DNA of 64,000 bases from an uncultured Pseudoflavonifractor sp. (lineage in GTDB: Bacteria; Bacillota; Clostridia; Oscillospirales; Oscillospiraceae): positions 1 to 64,000 of the forward strand of contig CANRZY010000001.1 in assembly GCA_947644625.1 (NCBI GenBank), given 5' to 3'. Below are positions 1 through 9,458 of this stretch, one piece after another (the first letter of the stretch is position 1; each line of letters begins with the position of its first letter). The notes beneath the pieces were generated by a model. That model worked only from the letters and a program-made list of their open reading frames with translations. It had not been told where the DNA came from and did not search any database. Both the position numbers and the translations under genes were made by a program.

Positions 1-151
1 GGTGGCTGTCAATTCGACAAAGTTTCTTTGTGATACTTTACCGCACATGAGCATTCGCACATAAATTGTCTTTATATAATACAGGGAAGAGCGCAATCTA
101 ATATGGCTTTACGCAAAGAAAGAGCCGCATTTTTGACATTACACGCAAAAA

Positions 152-1417
152 TCACCTTACAAAAGTGGTAGCAGCGGCCCGGTGAATGGGCTGGTGGGGC
201 TGCTCCAGGCGCAGACCCACCAGATATCCTCCGACAGCCAGCAGTACGGCAATAGCTATTGCCGTCAGGAGCAGACTCCACCGAAAGGGCACCGGAGCGT
301 TGAGCCCCTGACCACCGGAGGTAAGGCTCATCCCCGGATAGGCCTTGGGGATGGAAAGGCTCCTCCTTTTTCCCCCGCCATCCCGAAAACGCACTCTCCA
401 ACGCCATTCGTTCTCCCGGAATACCTCCAGATCCTCCATAGGCATTACTGTCATGGACAGAATACTGCCGGGATAGATGGCGCCGCTCTCCACGTCGGCC
501 ATAGCCCGGCGGATATTGGCCTTGGCCCGCTCCCGCTCGTCCTCGTCCAGCCGATCCCAGGTCAGAAGCCGGAGTGCCCCGCTTTTGTGGGTAAAACGGT
601 ATGTATCATTCTGATTGAGCTGCGCAAGGAGTACCCTCCACAGTTTTCCCGTTTCCGTACGGATATAGACCGTTCCGGAAGGTTGAACAAGCCCAAGAAA
701 GGGAAGCAACACAAAAAATATGGTCAGAAATACTCCCAGCATAGCGCCCATGGCAGCAAGAACCGGCGCCATGGATTCATCCGGCATCGCCAGAATCAGA
801 AGGAGGATGGCAAAGGCCAGCTGGGAAAACAGGGACAGCAGTATGCTGGCCTTCAAGGGCCGGATCCACTGCTGTTTTGCGATATAGAGCTCCCCTGTTC
901 CCCCCACCTCCCGGTTCTCCTGCCGGGCCTGCCGGGTCATGTTCTCCAACAGCGCCGGATTTACATAACTTTGAAGCCCCCGGCGGCAGGCAAGTACGCC
1001 AAAAAAGCTGAACAGGATAGGGATCAGAAAGAACAGCGGTTCTTCCCTGACCCCATAGGGCCAGGTCAAAAATACGGATACCGCTCCTGACACGGCCAGG
1101 GAGCATACCAAAAGGACGGCCAAGGCGTACCCGCTCTTTCGCGCGCCACGGAAAAGGCGATAGCCCTTCCTGGCTCCAAAGGGGATCAGCAGGGCCAGCC
1201 AGCCGGACACAAAACCGAACAGGCCCGTCAAAAGGGTGGGAAGGGCTCCCACCACAGCTCCCAAAAGGGCTCCCAACGCTCCCAGGGCGTAGCTGCTCAT
1301 GGACTCCGGCTGCCCTTCCGTCCCATTTTCAGGAGCGAAAACACCGCCTCTCCCCGTTTCAGCGGACCGATCCCAGGGATCGTAGCCGCTTCCGTTCTGT
1401 CGGCCCCAACCGTTCAT
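152..1417 (-). CDS. Multi-pass membrane protein of unknown function
   Basis: ORF with several hydrophobic segments; ATG at 1417 preceded by a GGAGGA-type RBS; supplied ORF starts further upstream. Confidence 0.6.
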   Translation of the reverse strand: MNGWGRQNGSGYDPWDRSAETGRGGVFAPENGTEGQPESMSSYALGALGALLGAVVGALPTLLTGLFGFVSGWLALLIPFGARKGYRLFRGARKSGYALAVLLVCSLAVSGAVSVFLTWPYGVREEPLFFLIPILFSFFGVLACRRGLQSYVNPALLENMTRQARQENREVGGTGELYIAKQQWIRPLKASILLSLFSQLAFAILLLILAMPDESMAPVLAAMGAMLGVFLTIFFVLLPFLGLVQPSGTVYIRTETGKLWRVLLAQLNQNDTYRFTHKSGALRLLTWDRLDEDERERAKANIRRAMADVESGAIYPGSILSMTVMPMEDLEVFRENEWRWRVRFRDGGGKRRSLSIPKAYPGMSLTSGGQGLNAPVPFRWSLLLTAIAIAVLLAVGGYLVGLRLEQPHQPIHRAAATTFVR

Positions 1418-1477
1418 ATTTTTCCTCCTCCGCACATTTTTTCTTATTCTATCCCATTTTCTTTGGAAAGGCAACGA

Positions 1478-1518
1478 AAAAGCCCGGCGTCCGCTTAAAA
1501 ACGGAGCCGGGCTTTCTA
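1478..1518. terminator. Intrinsic terminator hairpin
   Basis: aaaagcccggc...gccgggcttt inverted repeat with T tracts between convergent-spaced genes. Confidence 0.7.
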
Positions 1519-1542
1519 CTCAGGGTTCTATACCGGAAGGAC

Positions 1543-2967
1543 TCAGGCTACCAGGAAGAACTTCACCAGGAACAGCGCAGAGATCACATAGGTAAGCGCG
1601 GATACCTCCTTGGCCTTACCGGAAAACACCTTAATTACGGTATAGGCGATCAGTCCCAGGCCAATGGCGTGACCAATGGAGCTGGAAATGGGCATGGCAA
1701 TGAGCATCAGGGCCACGGGCACCATCTGGTCCATATCGTTGAAATTCACGTTCTTCAGACCCATGAGCATCAGCACACCCACATAGATGAGGGCGGCGGA
1801 AGTGGCAGCGGCGGGGATGATGGCGGCGATGGGGGCGATAAAGGTGCAGGCCAGGAACAGTACGCCGCAGGTCAGGGCGGTAAGGCCGGTCCGTCCGCCG
1901 GCCTCTACGCCGGAAGCGGACTCCACAAAGGTGGTGACGGTGGAAGTGCCGGTGCAGGCTCCGGCCATAGTACCTACCGCGTCGGCCAACAGGGCCTCCT
2001 TCATGTTGGGCATATTGCCGTCCTTGTCCACCATGCCGGCCCGGGAGGCGGTACCCACCAGGGTGCCGATGGTATCAAACATGTCGATCATGCAGAAGGT
2101 GATGACCAGGGTGACGATGGTGAACCCGCCAATATCCAGGAAGCCCTGGAAGTTGAACTTGAAGAAGGTGGTCTCCATCATGTCCTTCACAGGAGGAACA
2201 AAGGAAGCCCCGGACAGAGCGGCAAAGGGATTCTGGCCCAGGACCGTGAAGGACCCAACCCAGTAGAGAACGGAAGCCACCAGCATACCCAGCAGCACCG
2301 CGCCCTTGACCCCCTTCTTGGCCAGCAGCACGATCACGAACAGGCCCACGAACATGGTGACCACGTTCAGCACCATGGCGCTGTAGCCGGAACCCATGGT
2401 TTTCTCGGCGGTGGAGGCAGTGAGAGCGCCGAAGAAATCCCGCATCACAAAGAAAGGACCGCCGTTTTCAGAGTATACACCGGCGTTGGAGCCAAAACCG
2501 ATGTTCATCAGCATAAGGCCAATGGCGGGGGCGATACCCAGCCGGACTCCCAGAGGAATGGCCTCCACGATCTTCTCCCGCACATTCAGTACCGACAGGA
2601 TCAGAAAGATAATACCCTCAATGAGGATAATGACCAGCGCCGCCTGGAAGGAGGCTACATAGCTCATGCCGGTCAGACCCACGATATTGGCGACCACCAC
2701 GGCAAAAAAGCTGTTGAGGCCCATGCCAGGAGCCAGGCAGAAGGGCTTGTTGGCGGCAAAGGCCATAACGAACATGGCGATGGCGGAGGCCACGCAGGTA
2801 GCCATAAACACGCCGTTCCAAAGGTTCTGCCCCTCGGCGCCAAAGCCGGTAAGCAGATTGGGATTCAGGGCGATGATGTAAGCCATCGTCATGAAGGTGG
2901 TCAGGCCCGCTACGATCTCGGTCCTGACTGTGGTACCGTTTTCTTTGAGCTTAAAAATTTTTTCCAT
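1543..2967 (-). CDS. NCS2 family nucleobase (guanine/hypoxanthine-type) permease
   Basis: MEKIFKLKENGTTVRTEIVAGLTTFMTMAYIIALNPNLL..., typical AzgA/PbuG-type N-terminus; RBS ggaggggt; the upstream ORF extension is leader RNA. Confidence 0.9.
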   Translation of the reverse strand: MEKIFKLKENGTTVRTEIVAGLTTFMTMAYIIALNPNLLTGFGAEGQNLWNGVFMATCVASAIAMFVMAFAANKPFCLAPGMGLNSFFAVVVANIVGLTGMSYVASFQAALVIILIEGIIFLILSVLNVREKIVEAIPLGVRLGIAPAIGLMLMNIGFGSNAGVYSENGGPFFVMRDFFGALTASTAEKTMGSGYSAMVLNVVTMFVGLFVIVLLAKKGVKGAVLLGMLVASVLYWVGSFTVLGQNPFAALSGASFVPPVKDMMETTFFKFNFQGFLDIGGFTIVTLVITFCMIDMFDTIGTLVGTASRAGMVDKDGNMPNMKEALLADAVGTMAGACTGTSTVTTFVESASGVEAGGRTGLTALTCGVLFLACTFIAPIAAIIPAAATSAALIYVGVLMLMGLKNVNFNDMDQMVPVALMLIAMPISSSIGHAIGLGLIAYTVIKVFSGKAKEVSALTYVISALFLVKFFLVA

Positions 2968-3019
2968 TTCTACCCCTCCAAATTTCTTTCGGCGTCTCGG
3001 ACGCGGGCAGAAACGGAAC

Positions 3020-3062
3020 CAAAAAAGCAAGCACGGGGACCCACACACAATAGTCCCCGCGT
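3020..3062 (-). terminator. Riboswitch expression-platform terminator
   Basis: minus strand CGCGGGGAC-loop-GTCCCCGTGC followed by TTGCTTTTTT. Confidence 0.75.
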
Positions 3063-3065
3063 CCA

Positions 3066-3140
3066 TTTCGCTCGGTAGCTGCCGGATAGGCCGCCAGTAG
3101 AAACTCAGGGTCCATTTCACCCCGATTATACCGAAAGTTA
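3066..3140 (-). ncRNA. Purine riboswitch aptamer, guanine/hypoxanthine type
   Basis: minus strand TTTCGGTATAATCGGGGTGAAATGGACCCTGAGTTTCTACTGGCGGCCTATCCGGCAGCTACCGAG; P1 CGGTA/TACCG, conserved GTTTCTAC J2/3, C-T-A in J3/1. Confidence 0.85.
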
Positions 3141-3318
3141 TTGAGTTGCGAGTACACTGTACCATACCCCGGCAAAAATTGCTACTGTGTATTTCGACAA
3201 GAAGCGTCCCCCTGCCACAAAAAGAATCGTACAAATCGGGAGAAAATTGCTTTTTTTCCCTTCCTGTGCTATAGTAACCTCAGTCTGTAAAGAACCTCTT
3301 CCGATCGGAGGGACCCCC

Positions 3319-4119
3319 ATGAAAGTACATGATTTTGCCAGGTATCTTGGCCTTCCGGACAGTAAGGTCCGCTACTATGACCGTTCGGGACTTGTCCAGG
3401 GAGGACGGCAAAAAGAGAATAACTACCGGGATTTTACCCGGGAGGACGCTTTGAATATCTATCACGCCAATATGCTGCGCAGCTTCGATATGGGCGTGCG
3501 GCAGGCTTTGGACGCCCAGCGGCAGGAGCTTTCCCACATCGACGAGTGGGTGGAAGGGCACGTCCGGCAGTTGGAAAAGTCCATCCTACAGCAGGAAATG
3601 CGTCTGCATCGCCTGCGGGAAATGCAGATCTACTTTTCCGAGATCCAGTCCCGAAAAGGACAACTGGCCCGGAACTATGTGGACGACAGCTTTAACGTAT
3701 GGAATTTTGGCCACACCTCTCCCCTTTCCCCGGCAGAACACAGAGCCATCCAGCTTCTGGCCGGAAATATGCCCTTTTCCTACATCGCAATCCGGGTCTC
3801 CCGGGAGAGCCTGCTCTCCCAAGGAGACGACCTGGACGTCAGCATTGGCCTTGGGATCCTGGAGCAGAACCGGGCCAAACTGGCCCTGGAGCTTCCCCCA
3901 GAGATCCCCAGGTCTCCGGGAGGCTCCAAGATCAATCTGCTGATGGAGCTCCACGATCCTTTTGCCATGACCAAGGGGGATTTGGCCCCTTTATTGGAGG
4001 AGCTGGACCGTCGGGGACAGATCCCCCGTTCCGACCTGGTGGGCCGGATCTTTATCAGCTATATGAAAAATAGCGACTTTGTTCACGGGGTAGCCCTGGG
4101 CTTTTTTGAGGAGGAGTAA
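3319..4119 (+). CDS. MerR family transcriptional regulator with long C-terminal effector-type domain
   Basis: MKVHDFARYLGLPDSKVRYYDRSGLV...NNYRDFTREDA, MerR HTH; RBS ggaggg; promoter-like TTGCTT-N17-TATAGT at about 3247-3275. Confidence 0.85.
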   Translation: MKVHDFARYLGLPDSKVRYYDRSGLVQGGRQKENNYRDFTREDALNIYHANMLRSFDMGVRQALDAQRQELSHIDEWVEGHVRQLEKSILQQEMRLHRLREMQIYFSEIQSRKGQLARNYVDDSFNVWNFGHTSPLSPAEHRAIQLLAGNMPFSYIAIRVSRESLLSQGDDLDVSIGLGILEQNRAKLALELPPEIPRSPGGSKINLLMELHDPFAMTKGDLAPLLEELDRRGQIPRSDLVGRIFISYMKNSDFVHGVALGFFEEE

Positions 4120-4130
4120 AAGGGGCCCCC

Positions 4131-4161
4131 TTGACCTGAAAGCTGCTTTCAGGTTTATACT
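4131..4161 (+). promoter_or_regulatory. MerR-type promoter: TTGACC-N19-TATACT with 21-bp palindrome ACCTGAAAGCTGCTTTCAGGT
   Basis: -35 4131-4136, -10 4156-4161, 19-bp spacer; perfect 10-bp arms at 4134-4154. Confidence 0.85.
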
Positions 4162-4220
4162 TATTTCCAGCGAGGGTGGTTTTACCTCCCAAAACCTCCA
4201 CTGGGATCTTTTTGGGCAGA

Positions 4221-4257
4221 CAAGTGGTACATGGAAGCTGGATCCATGTACCACTTG
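4221..4257 (+). promoter_or_regulatory. 15-bp perfect hairpin in the 5' UTR of the first reductase gene
   Basis: CAAGTGGTACATGGA-agctgga-TCCATGTACCACTTG. Confidence 0.65.
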
Positions 4258-4295
4258 CCTTTTCCAAGGGAAATAAGTAAAAGGAGAGAAATTGT

Positions 4296-6722
4296 ATGAA
4301 AAAAAGGATCACAGCCCTGGCACTGGCCTGCGTTATGGTTCTGGGGACGGCCGCTCTGGCGGCTGGAACAGAGAAGACCATCTCTGTTACCCCCATGGAC
4401 ATGACCATCAACGGCCAGGCCGTCACCCCCACCAAGACCAACGGGGAAGCCGCCCAGGTGTTTGCCTACGACGGCGCTACCTACGTGCCCCTTCGCTACC
4501 TCAGCGAGCTTTTGGATATTGAGGTGGTATGGGACAAGGATCATCCCAACACCGCCGCGTTGGTGAACGTGCCCGGCTTCACCGCTCCCGCCAGCGGTGC
4601 CTTCACCGGGACCGGATCCGGCTTCGGCGGCGAGGTAAAGGCGGTTATCACCGTAGAGGGCGGCAAGATCACCGCCTGTACCCTGACCGGGGAGGGGGAG
4701 ACCCCCGCCATCGGCGGAGCGGCCCTTCCTAAGCTGGCCGAGCAGGTGAAGGCCGCCGGCAGCGACAAGATCGACGGCGTATCCGGGGCCACCGTGACCT
4801 CCAACGCTGTGAAGACCGCCGTGGCCGCCGCCCTGGCTCAGGCTACGGGGAATGGCTCCGCCCCTCTGACTTTGAAGGACGGGACCTACACCGCCCAAGC
4901 CCGGGGCTTTGACCTTCTCACCCCCGTTTCTGTCACCGTAACTGTCTCCGGGGGCAAGTTGTCCGCCATTGAGATGGGAGACAATAAGGAGACCATGGGC
5001 ATGTCCGCCTGCGTCAAGGAGCTGCTGATCCCCCGGATCCTGGAGCACCAGAGCCTGGCGGTGGATGCCATCACTGGAGCCACCGCTACCTCTATCGCGG
5101 TAAAGACCGCCGTTCGGTATTGCTGCAAGCAGGCCGGAGCCAGCGAGGCCGCCCTCTACACCGCCATTCCCACCTCCACTGCCCAGGAAAGCTACACCGT
5201 GGATGTGGCCGTGGTGGGCATGGGCGGCTCCGGCTCCGCCGCCGCTCTCTCCGCCGTCCAGTCCGGCGCCACCGTCTTTGCCATCGACAAGGCCGGCAAA
5301 TGGGGCGGCACCAGCACCATTACCTCCGGCCCCGCTGCCGTCAACGCTCCCAGCCAGGTGGCCGCCGAGTATAAGGAGTGGGCCGATCCCATCACCAAGG
5401 AGACCCGGGTCAAGAAGGCCGGGGAGAACTTGGTAGACCGGGACGCCCTCTACAAGGATTGGACCGAATACACCACCGTGGACGGCAAGCAGCACGCCAA
5501 GACCGATGTGATCGCTCTGGAGCTGGATAAGTCAGGCGAGACCCTGGACTGGCTCATGGACAACGGCTTCCAGTTTGACCCAGCCAAGGGCTTCGTGGGC
5601 GGCAAGTGGGGGATCTTCACCTCCTACTCCGGCAACAAGGCCCTTACCGAAAGCTTCTTTGCCTCCCTCTATAAGGCCTTTACCGACAAGGGTGGCAAGT
5701 ATCTGCTGGAGACCGAGGGCACCGAGCTTCTTACCGAGAACGGCAAGGTGGTGGGCGTCAAGGCCGCGAAGGCCGACGGCACCCAGGTCACCATCCATGC
5801 CAAGAGCGTCATCCTGGCCACCGGCGGCTTCGGCGGCAGCCAGGTGATGATGCAGCAGTACCTGGGCGAGTCCTGGCAGCTTTACGGCATGGCCCAGAAT
5901 ACCGGAGACGGCGTACGGATGGCCACGGCGTTGGGAGCCAATACCTACAATGCCGACATGCCTCCCATGTCCCACTTCGTGGCCCCCTACCAGATCATGA
6001 CCGCCTTCTCCCCCGCCGACAACGACATCCCCTACGGCCTGGTTGCCACCGGCGAGTCCCTGGCCGTGGATCAGGCGGGCGTACGCAAAATGGCAGAGTC
6101 CTCCCTTGCCATGAACGCCTATACCATGGGCGCTAAATACTACACCATCTGGTCCAAGGAGCAGATCGACGTTCTCCGTTCTCAGGGCCTTTCCGCCGCC
6201 GCCTCCGGCCGCTATCTGAGCCAGGGCGGGGTCAAGGCCGATACTCCCCTTACCAACATCGACGCCGTCATTGACGAGGGCGTAAAAATGGGCTTCATCT
6301 ACAAGGCCGACAGCCTGGACGCTCTGGCCAAGGCCATCGGCGGCAAGATGAACGCCGAAACCCTGAAGTCCTCTGTCAAGGGATATCAGGAGGCCGCTCA
6401 GGGAACCGATCCCTTGGGCAAAAAAGCGGAGCTTTTTGCCCGGATGGGCGCTCCCACCTCCGAAAGTGAATACTATGTGGCCATTACGGGCGCTCCCTAC
6501 ATCTACAGTACCTGCGGCGGACTGGATGTAGACGCGTCCATGCGGGTCCTGAATAAGACCGGCGCTCCCATTGAGGGCCTTTACGCCGTAGGCACCGATT
6601 CCATGGGCGTACTCTTTACCAACACTAAGGGCTACGCCAACTATGGCGGCATAGCCCAAGGCTACGCCTTTGTTTCCGGAAAGACCGCCGGCGCTGAGGC
6701 CGCCAAGTTTTCCGGTAAATAA
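4296..6722 (+). CDS. Secreted flavoprotein reductase: signal peptide, stalk (Cu_amine_oxidN1-like) domain, two FMN-binding domains, FAD_binding_2 reductase domain
   Basis: MKKRITALALACVMVLGTAALAAG signal; AYDGATYVPLRYLSELL stalk; flavinylation motifs DGVSGATVTS and DAITGATATS; FAD motif VVGMGGSGSAAALSAVQSGATVFAIDKA. Confidence 0.9.
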   Translation: MKKRITALALACVMVLGTAALAAGTEKTISVTPMDMTINGQAVTPTKTNGEAAQVFAYDGATYVPLRYLSELLDIEVVWDKDHPNTAALVNVPGFTAPASGAFTGTGSGFGGEVKAVITVEGGKITACTLTGEGETPAIGGAALPKLAEQVKAAGSDKIDGVSGATVTSNAVKTAVAAALAQATGNGSAPLTLKDGTYTAQARGFDLLTPVSVTVTVSGGKLSAIEMGDNKETMGMSACVKELLIPRILEHQSLAVDAITGATATSIAVKTAVRYCCKQAGASEAALYTAIPTSTAQESYTVDVAVVGMGGSGSAAALSAVQSGATVFAIDKAGKWGGTSTITSGPAAVNAPSQVAAEYKEWADPITKETRVKKAGENLVDRDALYKDWTEYTTVDGKQHAKTDVIALELDKSGETLDWLMDNGFQFDPAKGFVGGKWGIFTSYSGNKALTESFFASLYKAFTDKGGKYLLETEGTELLTENGKVVGVKAAKADGTQVTIHAKSVILATGGFGGSQVMMQQYLGESWQLYGMAQNTGDGVRMATALGANTYNADMPPMSHFVAPYQIMTAFSPADNDIPYGLVATGESLAVDQAGVRKMAESSLAMNAYTMGAKYYTIWSKEQIDVLRSQGLSAAASGRYLSQGGVKADTPLTNIDAVIDEGVKMGFIYKADSLDALAKAIGGKMNAETLKSSVKGYQEAAQGTDPLGKKAELFARMGAPTSESEYYVAITGAPYIYSTCGGLDVDASMRVLNKTGAPIEGLYAVGTDSMGVLFTNTKGYANYGGIAQGYAFVSGKTAGAEAAKFSGK

Positions 6723-6813
6723 CCGTTTCCTTCCCATCCCGCAACCCGGCCTGCCCATGGGACTCTTCCCATGGGCAGACCGCTCTTTTCGCAAACACTT
6801 TTCACAAACCCAC

Positions 6814-6844
6814 TTGACCTGAAAGCAGCTTTCAGGTTTATATT
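6814..6844 (+). promoter_or_regulatory. MerR-type promoter: TTGACC-N19-TATATT with 21-bp palindrome ACCTGAAAGCAGCTTTCAGGT
   Basis: same palindrome as at 4134-4154 (differs only at the centre base); palindrome 6817-6837; 19-bp spacer. Confidence 0.85.
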
Positions 6845-6918
6845 TTTCTTAAGCAAGATCCATGCTCTGTGTCCCAAATCATTTGACCAACCGTCAAAAA
6901 GTAAAGGAGAGAAATCGT

Positions 6919-9174
6919 ATGAAAAAAAGGCTCACCGCCCTGGCCCTGGCCTGCACCATGGTCCTGGGCACCACAGCTCTGGCCGTGGGAGGGTCCAAGA
7001 CCATCTCTGTTACCCCCATGGACATGACCATCAACGGCCAGGCCGTCACCCCCACCAAGACCAACGGAGAACCCGCTGAGGTCTTTGCCTACGACGGCGC
7101 TACTTACGTGCCCCTTCGCTATCTCAGCGAGCTTCTGGACATTGAGGTAGTATGGGACAAGGACCATCCCAACACCGCTACCCTGGTGAATGTGCCCGGC
7201 TTTACTGGCGGGACCAAGTTTACCGGCACTTCCGTCGGTATGCAGGGTCCCCTCACCGTGGAGCTGACGGTGGCGGATGGTAAGATCACCAACGTGGCCG
7301 TCACCGAGAGCAAGGAGACCGCTTACCTGGCCGATGTGGCCATGGAGCGCATCCCTGCCCAGATGGTGGAGCACCAGACCACCACCGTGGATACCGTTAC
7401 CGGCGCTACCTTCGCCTCCAACGCCATCATGCGGGCTGCCACTGAGGCTGCCAAGGCTGCCGGACTGGACATGAACGCTCTGAACGCCAACGCCTATCAC
7501 GCCCAGCCCGGCAAGGCCGAGACCTGGGACACCGACGTTCTGGTCATCGGCGGCGGCGGAGCCGGCCTCAGCGCCGCTATCTCTGCGGCCCAGAACGGCG
7601 CCAAGGTCACCCTGATCGAGAAGAGCTCCTTCCTGGGCGGCAACACCTTCATGGCTGGCGGCGCCTTCAACGCCGTGGACCCTGAGGCTCAGGCCACCCG
7701 CATTCTCAGCCAGTCCGAGAAGAACACTCTGGACGGCTACCTGAAGCTGACCAAGAAGGACGCCGACCTCCACTTCGACCTGTTCCCCGAATGGGTTCCC
7801 GTTCTGGAGCAGCTCCAGAAGGATATCAAGGCCTTCTACGCCGCCAACAAGGGCAAGACTCCTGAGAAGGATATGCCCGGCTTTGACTCCATCTCCCTGC
7901 ATATGTGGCACATCTACATCGGCGGTCTTCGCCAGATGGCCAACGGCACCTGGACCGCTTCCAACATCGACCTGGCCCGGACCCTGGCTGAGGGCGCTCT
8001 GGACGCCTACGAGTGGACCGGCACCCTGGGTACCGTGAAGACCGCCTCCCGGGCCGGAGCTCCCCTATCCACCGTACTGGGCGCTATGTGGCAGCGGACC
8101 CATACCCATCCCACCAAGGAGACCCGGATCCTGGATCTGAAGAACGCCGCCGAGAAGGAAGGCGTGGTCATTTACACCGAGACCAAGGGCACCGAGCTCA
8201 TTACCAAGAACGGCAAGGTCGTAGGCGCCAAGGCTGAGAAGGCCGACGGCACCCCCATCACCGTCAACACTGCCAAGGGCGTGGTCCTGGCCTGCGGCGG
8301 CTACTGCGCCAACCCCGCCATGGTCAAGGAGTATGACCAGTACTGGGGTGACAACCTGTCCGCCACCACCCTCTCCACCAACGCTGGCACCAATACCGGC
8401 GACGGTATTAAGATGGCCATGGCCATTGGCGCCGACACGGTGGATCTGGGCGTTTCTCAGATGATGCCCTCCTCCTCCCCCCTGAAGGGCACCATGACTG
8501 ACGGCATTTGGGCCGACGCTGCGGAGCAGCTGTGGATCGGCGCCGACGGCAAACGTTTCGTGGACGAGTACGCCGAGCGCGACGTGCTGGCCAAGGCCTC
8601 CATGGAGCAGCCCGACGGCATCTTCTATATCATCTACGCCGGCAGCGCCATGCGGGAAGGCAAGGATAAGTGCCAGGGCACCAGCTACACTGCCGGCGGC
8701 ATGGGCGGCACCGTCCAGGCCATGGTCGAAGGCGGCCACATCTGGTACGGCAAAGACCTGAAGGAGTTGGCCGAGGCCACCAAGACTCCCGCCGGCGGCG
8801 CCACCTCCTCCTTCACCGAGGAGCAGCTGCGCTCCGTGATTGAGCAGTACAACAGCTATGTGGAGAATCAAAACGATCCTGACTTCCACAAGGGTAACCT
8901 GAAGGGCTACATCGACCTGGAGTACATTGAGAGCCACGACGACGTGGGCATCTGCATCAGCCCCCGGAAGGCCTCTTTGCACCACACCATGGGCGGCGTG
9001 AAGATCAACACCGAGGCCGAGGTCATTGACACCAATGGCAAGGCCATCTCCGGCCTGTGGGCCGCGGGCGAGGTCGCTGGCGGCGTCCACGCGGGCAACC
9101 GTCTGGGCGGCAACGCCATCGCCGATATCTTCACCTTCGGCCAGATCGCTGGCAAGAGCGCTGCCGGCAAGTAA
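6919..9174 (+). CDS. Secreted flavoprotein reductase, fumarate-reductase-like: stalk domain, one FMN-binding domain, FAD_binding_2
   Basis: shared N-terminus; DTVTGATFAS flavinylation motif; VLVIGGGGAGLSAAISAAQNGAKVTLIEK; HHTMGG and GNRLGGNA motifs; start with RBS aaaggag at 6919. Confidence 0.9.
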   Translation: MKKRLTALALACTMVLGTTALAVGGSKTISVTPMDMTINGQAVTPTKTNGEPAEVFAYDGATYVPLRYLSELLDIEVVWDKDHPNTATLVNVPGFTGGTKFTGTSVGMQGPLTVELTVADGKITNVAVTESKETAYLADVAMERIPAQMVEHQTTTVDTVTGATFASNAIMRAATEAAKAAGLDMNALNANAYHAQPGKAETWDTDVLVIGGGGAGLSAAISAAQNGAKVTLIEKSSFLGGNTFMAGGAFNAVDPEAQATRILSQSEKNTLDGYLKLTKKDADLHFDLFPEWVPVLEQLQKDIKAFYAANKGKTPEKDMPGFDSISLHMWHIYIGGLRQMANGTWTASNIDLARTLAEGALDAYEWTGTLGTVKTASRAGAPLSTVLGAMWQRTHTHPTKETRILDLKNAAEKEGVVIYTETKGTELITKNGKVVGAKAEKADGTPITVNTAKGVVLACGGYCANPAMVKEYDQYWGDNLSATTLSTNAGTNTGDGIKMAMAIGADTVDLGVSQMMPSSSPLKGTMTDGIWADAAEQLWIGADGKRFVDEYAERDVLAKASMEQPDGIFYIIYAGSAMREGKDKCQGTSYTAGGMGGTVQAMVEGGHIWYGKDLKELAEATKTPAGGATSSFTEEQLRSVIEQYNSYVENQNDPDFHKGNLKGYIDLEYIESHDDVGICISPRKASLHHTMGGVKINTEAEVIDTNGKAISGLWAAGEVAGGVHAGNRLGGNAIADIFTFGQIAGKSAAGK

Positions 9175-9198
9175 TCGCGTACCACCTCCTTACCATAG

Positions 9199-9243
9199 CC
9201 AACGGGCCCGGCGGGATGATCCCGCCGGGCCCGTTGGCTTTTT
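9199..9243. terminator. Strong terminator hairpin
   Basis: aacgggcccggcggga-tga-tcccgccgggcccgtt + ggcttttt. Confidence 0.8.
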
Positions 9244-9254
9244 ATGAGAATAAT

Positions 9255-9282
9255 GTAGGGGAGGGGCAAGCCCCTCCCCTAC
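9255..9282. repeat. GTAGGGG-type palindromic repeat
   Basis: GTAGGGGAGGGGC-AA-GCCCCTCCCCTAC. Confidence 0.75.
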
Positions 9283-9328
9283 GGGCCTGTTCTCCGATTT
9301 ATAGTGAAGGGCCCTGTCAGGCTCCAAA

Positions 9329-9446
9329 CAGGTCAGGACGTAGGGGATCCTAAGCCCTCCGACTCCGCAAAACAGCCGCCGGGGCAAAGGGCATGCCCCT
9401 CTGGCTGTTTCGCTCCGCTCCGGTCTTAGCCTCCCCTACTGACCTG
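9329..9446. repeat. Long composite palindrome (MITE/REP-like) bounded by CAGGTCA...TGACCTG
   Basis: nested pairs CAGGTCA/TGACCTG, GTAGGGGA/TCCCCTAC, CTAAG/CTTAG, AACAGCC/GGCTGTT, GGGGCA/TGCCCC. Confidence 0.7.
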
Positions 9447-9458
9447 TTCTCCACCCTT

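Noticed and set aside
152-1090. 302-aa plus-strand ORF at the left edge
   Set aside because: Antisense to a membrane-protein ORF with a good RBS; no domain signature.
1669-3078. Long plus-strand ORF opposite the NCS2 permease
   Set aside because: Low-complexity His/Gly/Gln-rich translation antisense to a clear permease gene; frame artefact of GC-rich coding DNA.
4296-4370. Lipoprotein signal (LALAC) in reductase N-termini
   Set aside because: Cys would sit only 12 residues from Met with Ala, not Leu, at -3; the hydrophobic stretch continues to an ALA-AG signal peptidase I site.
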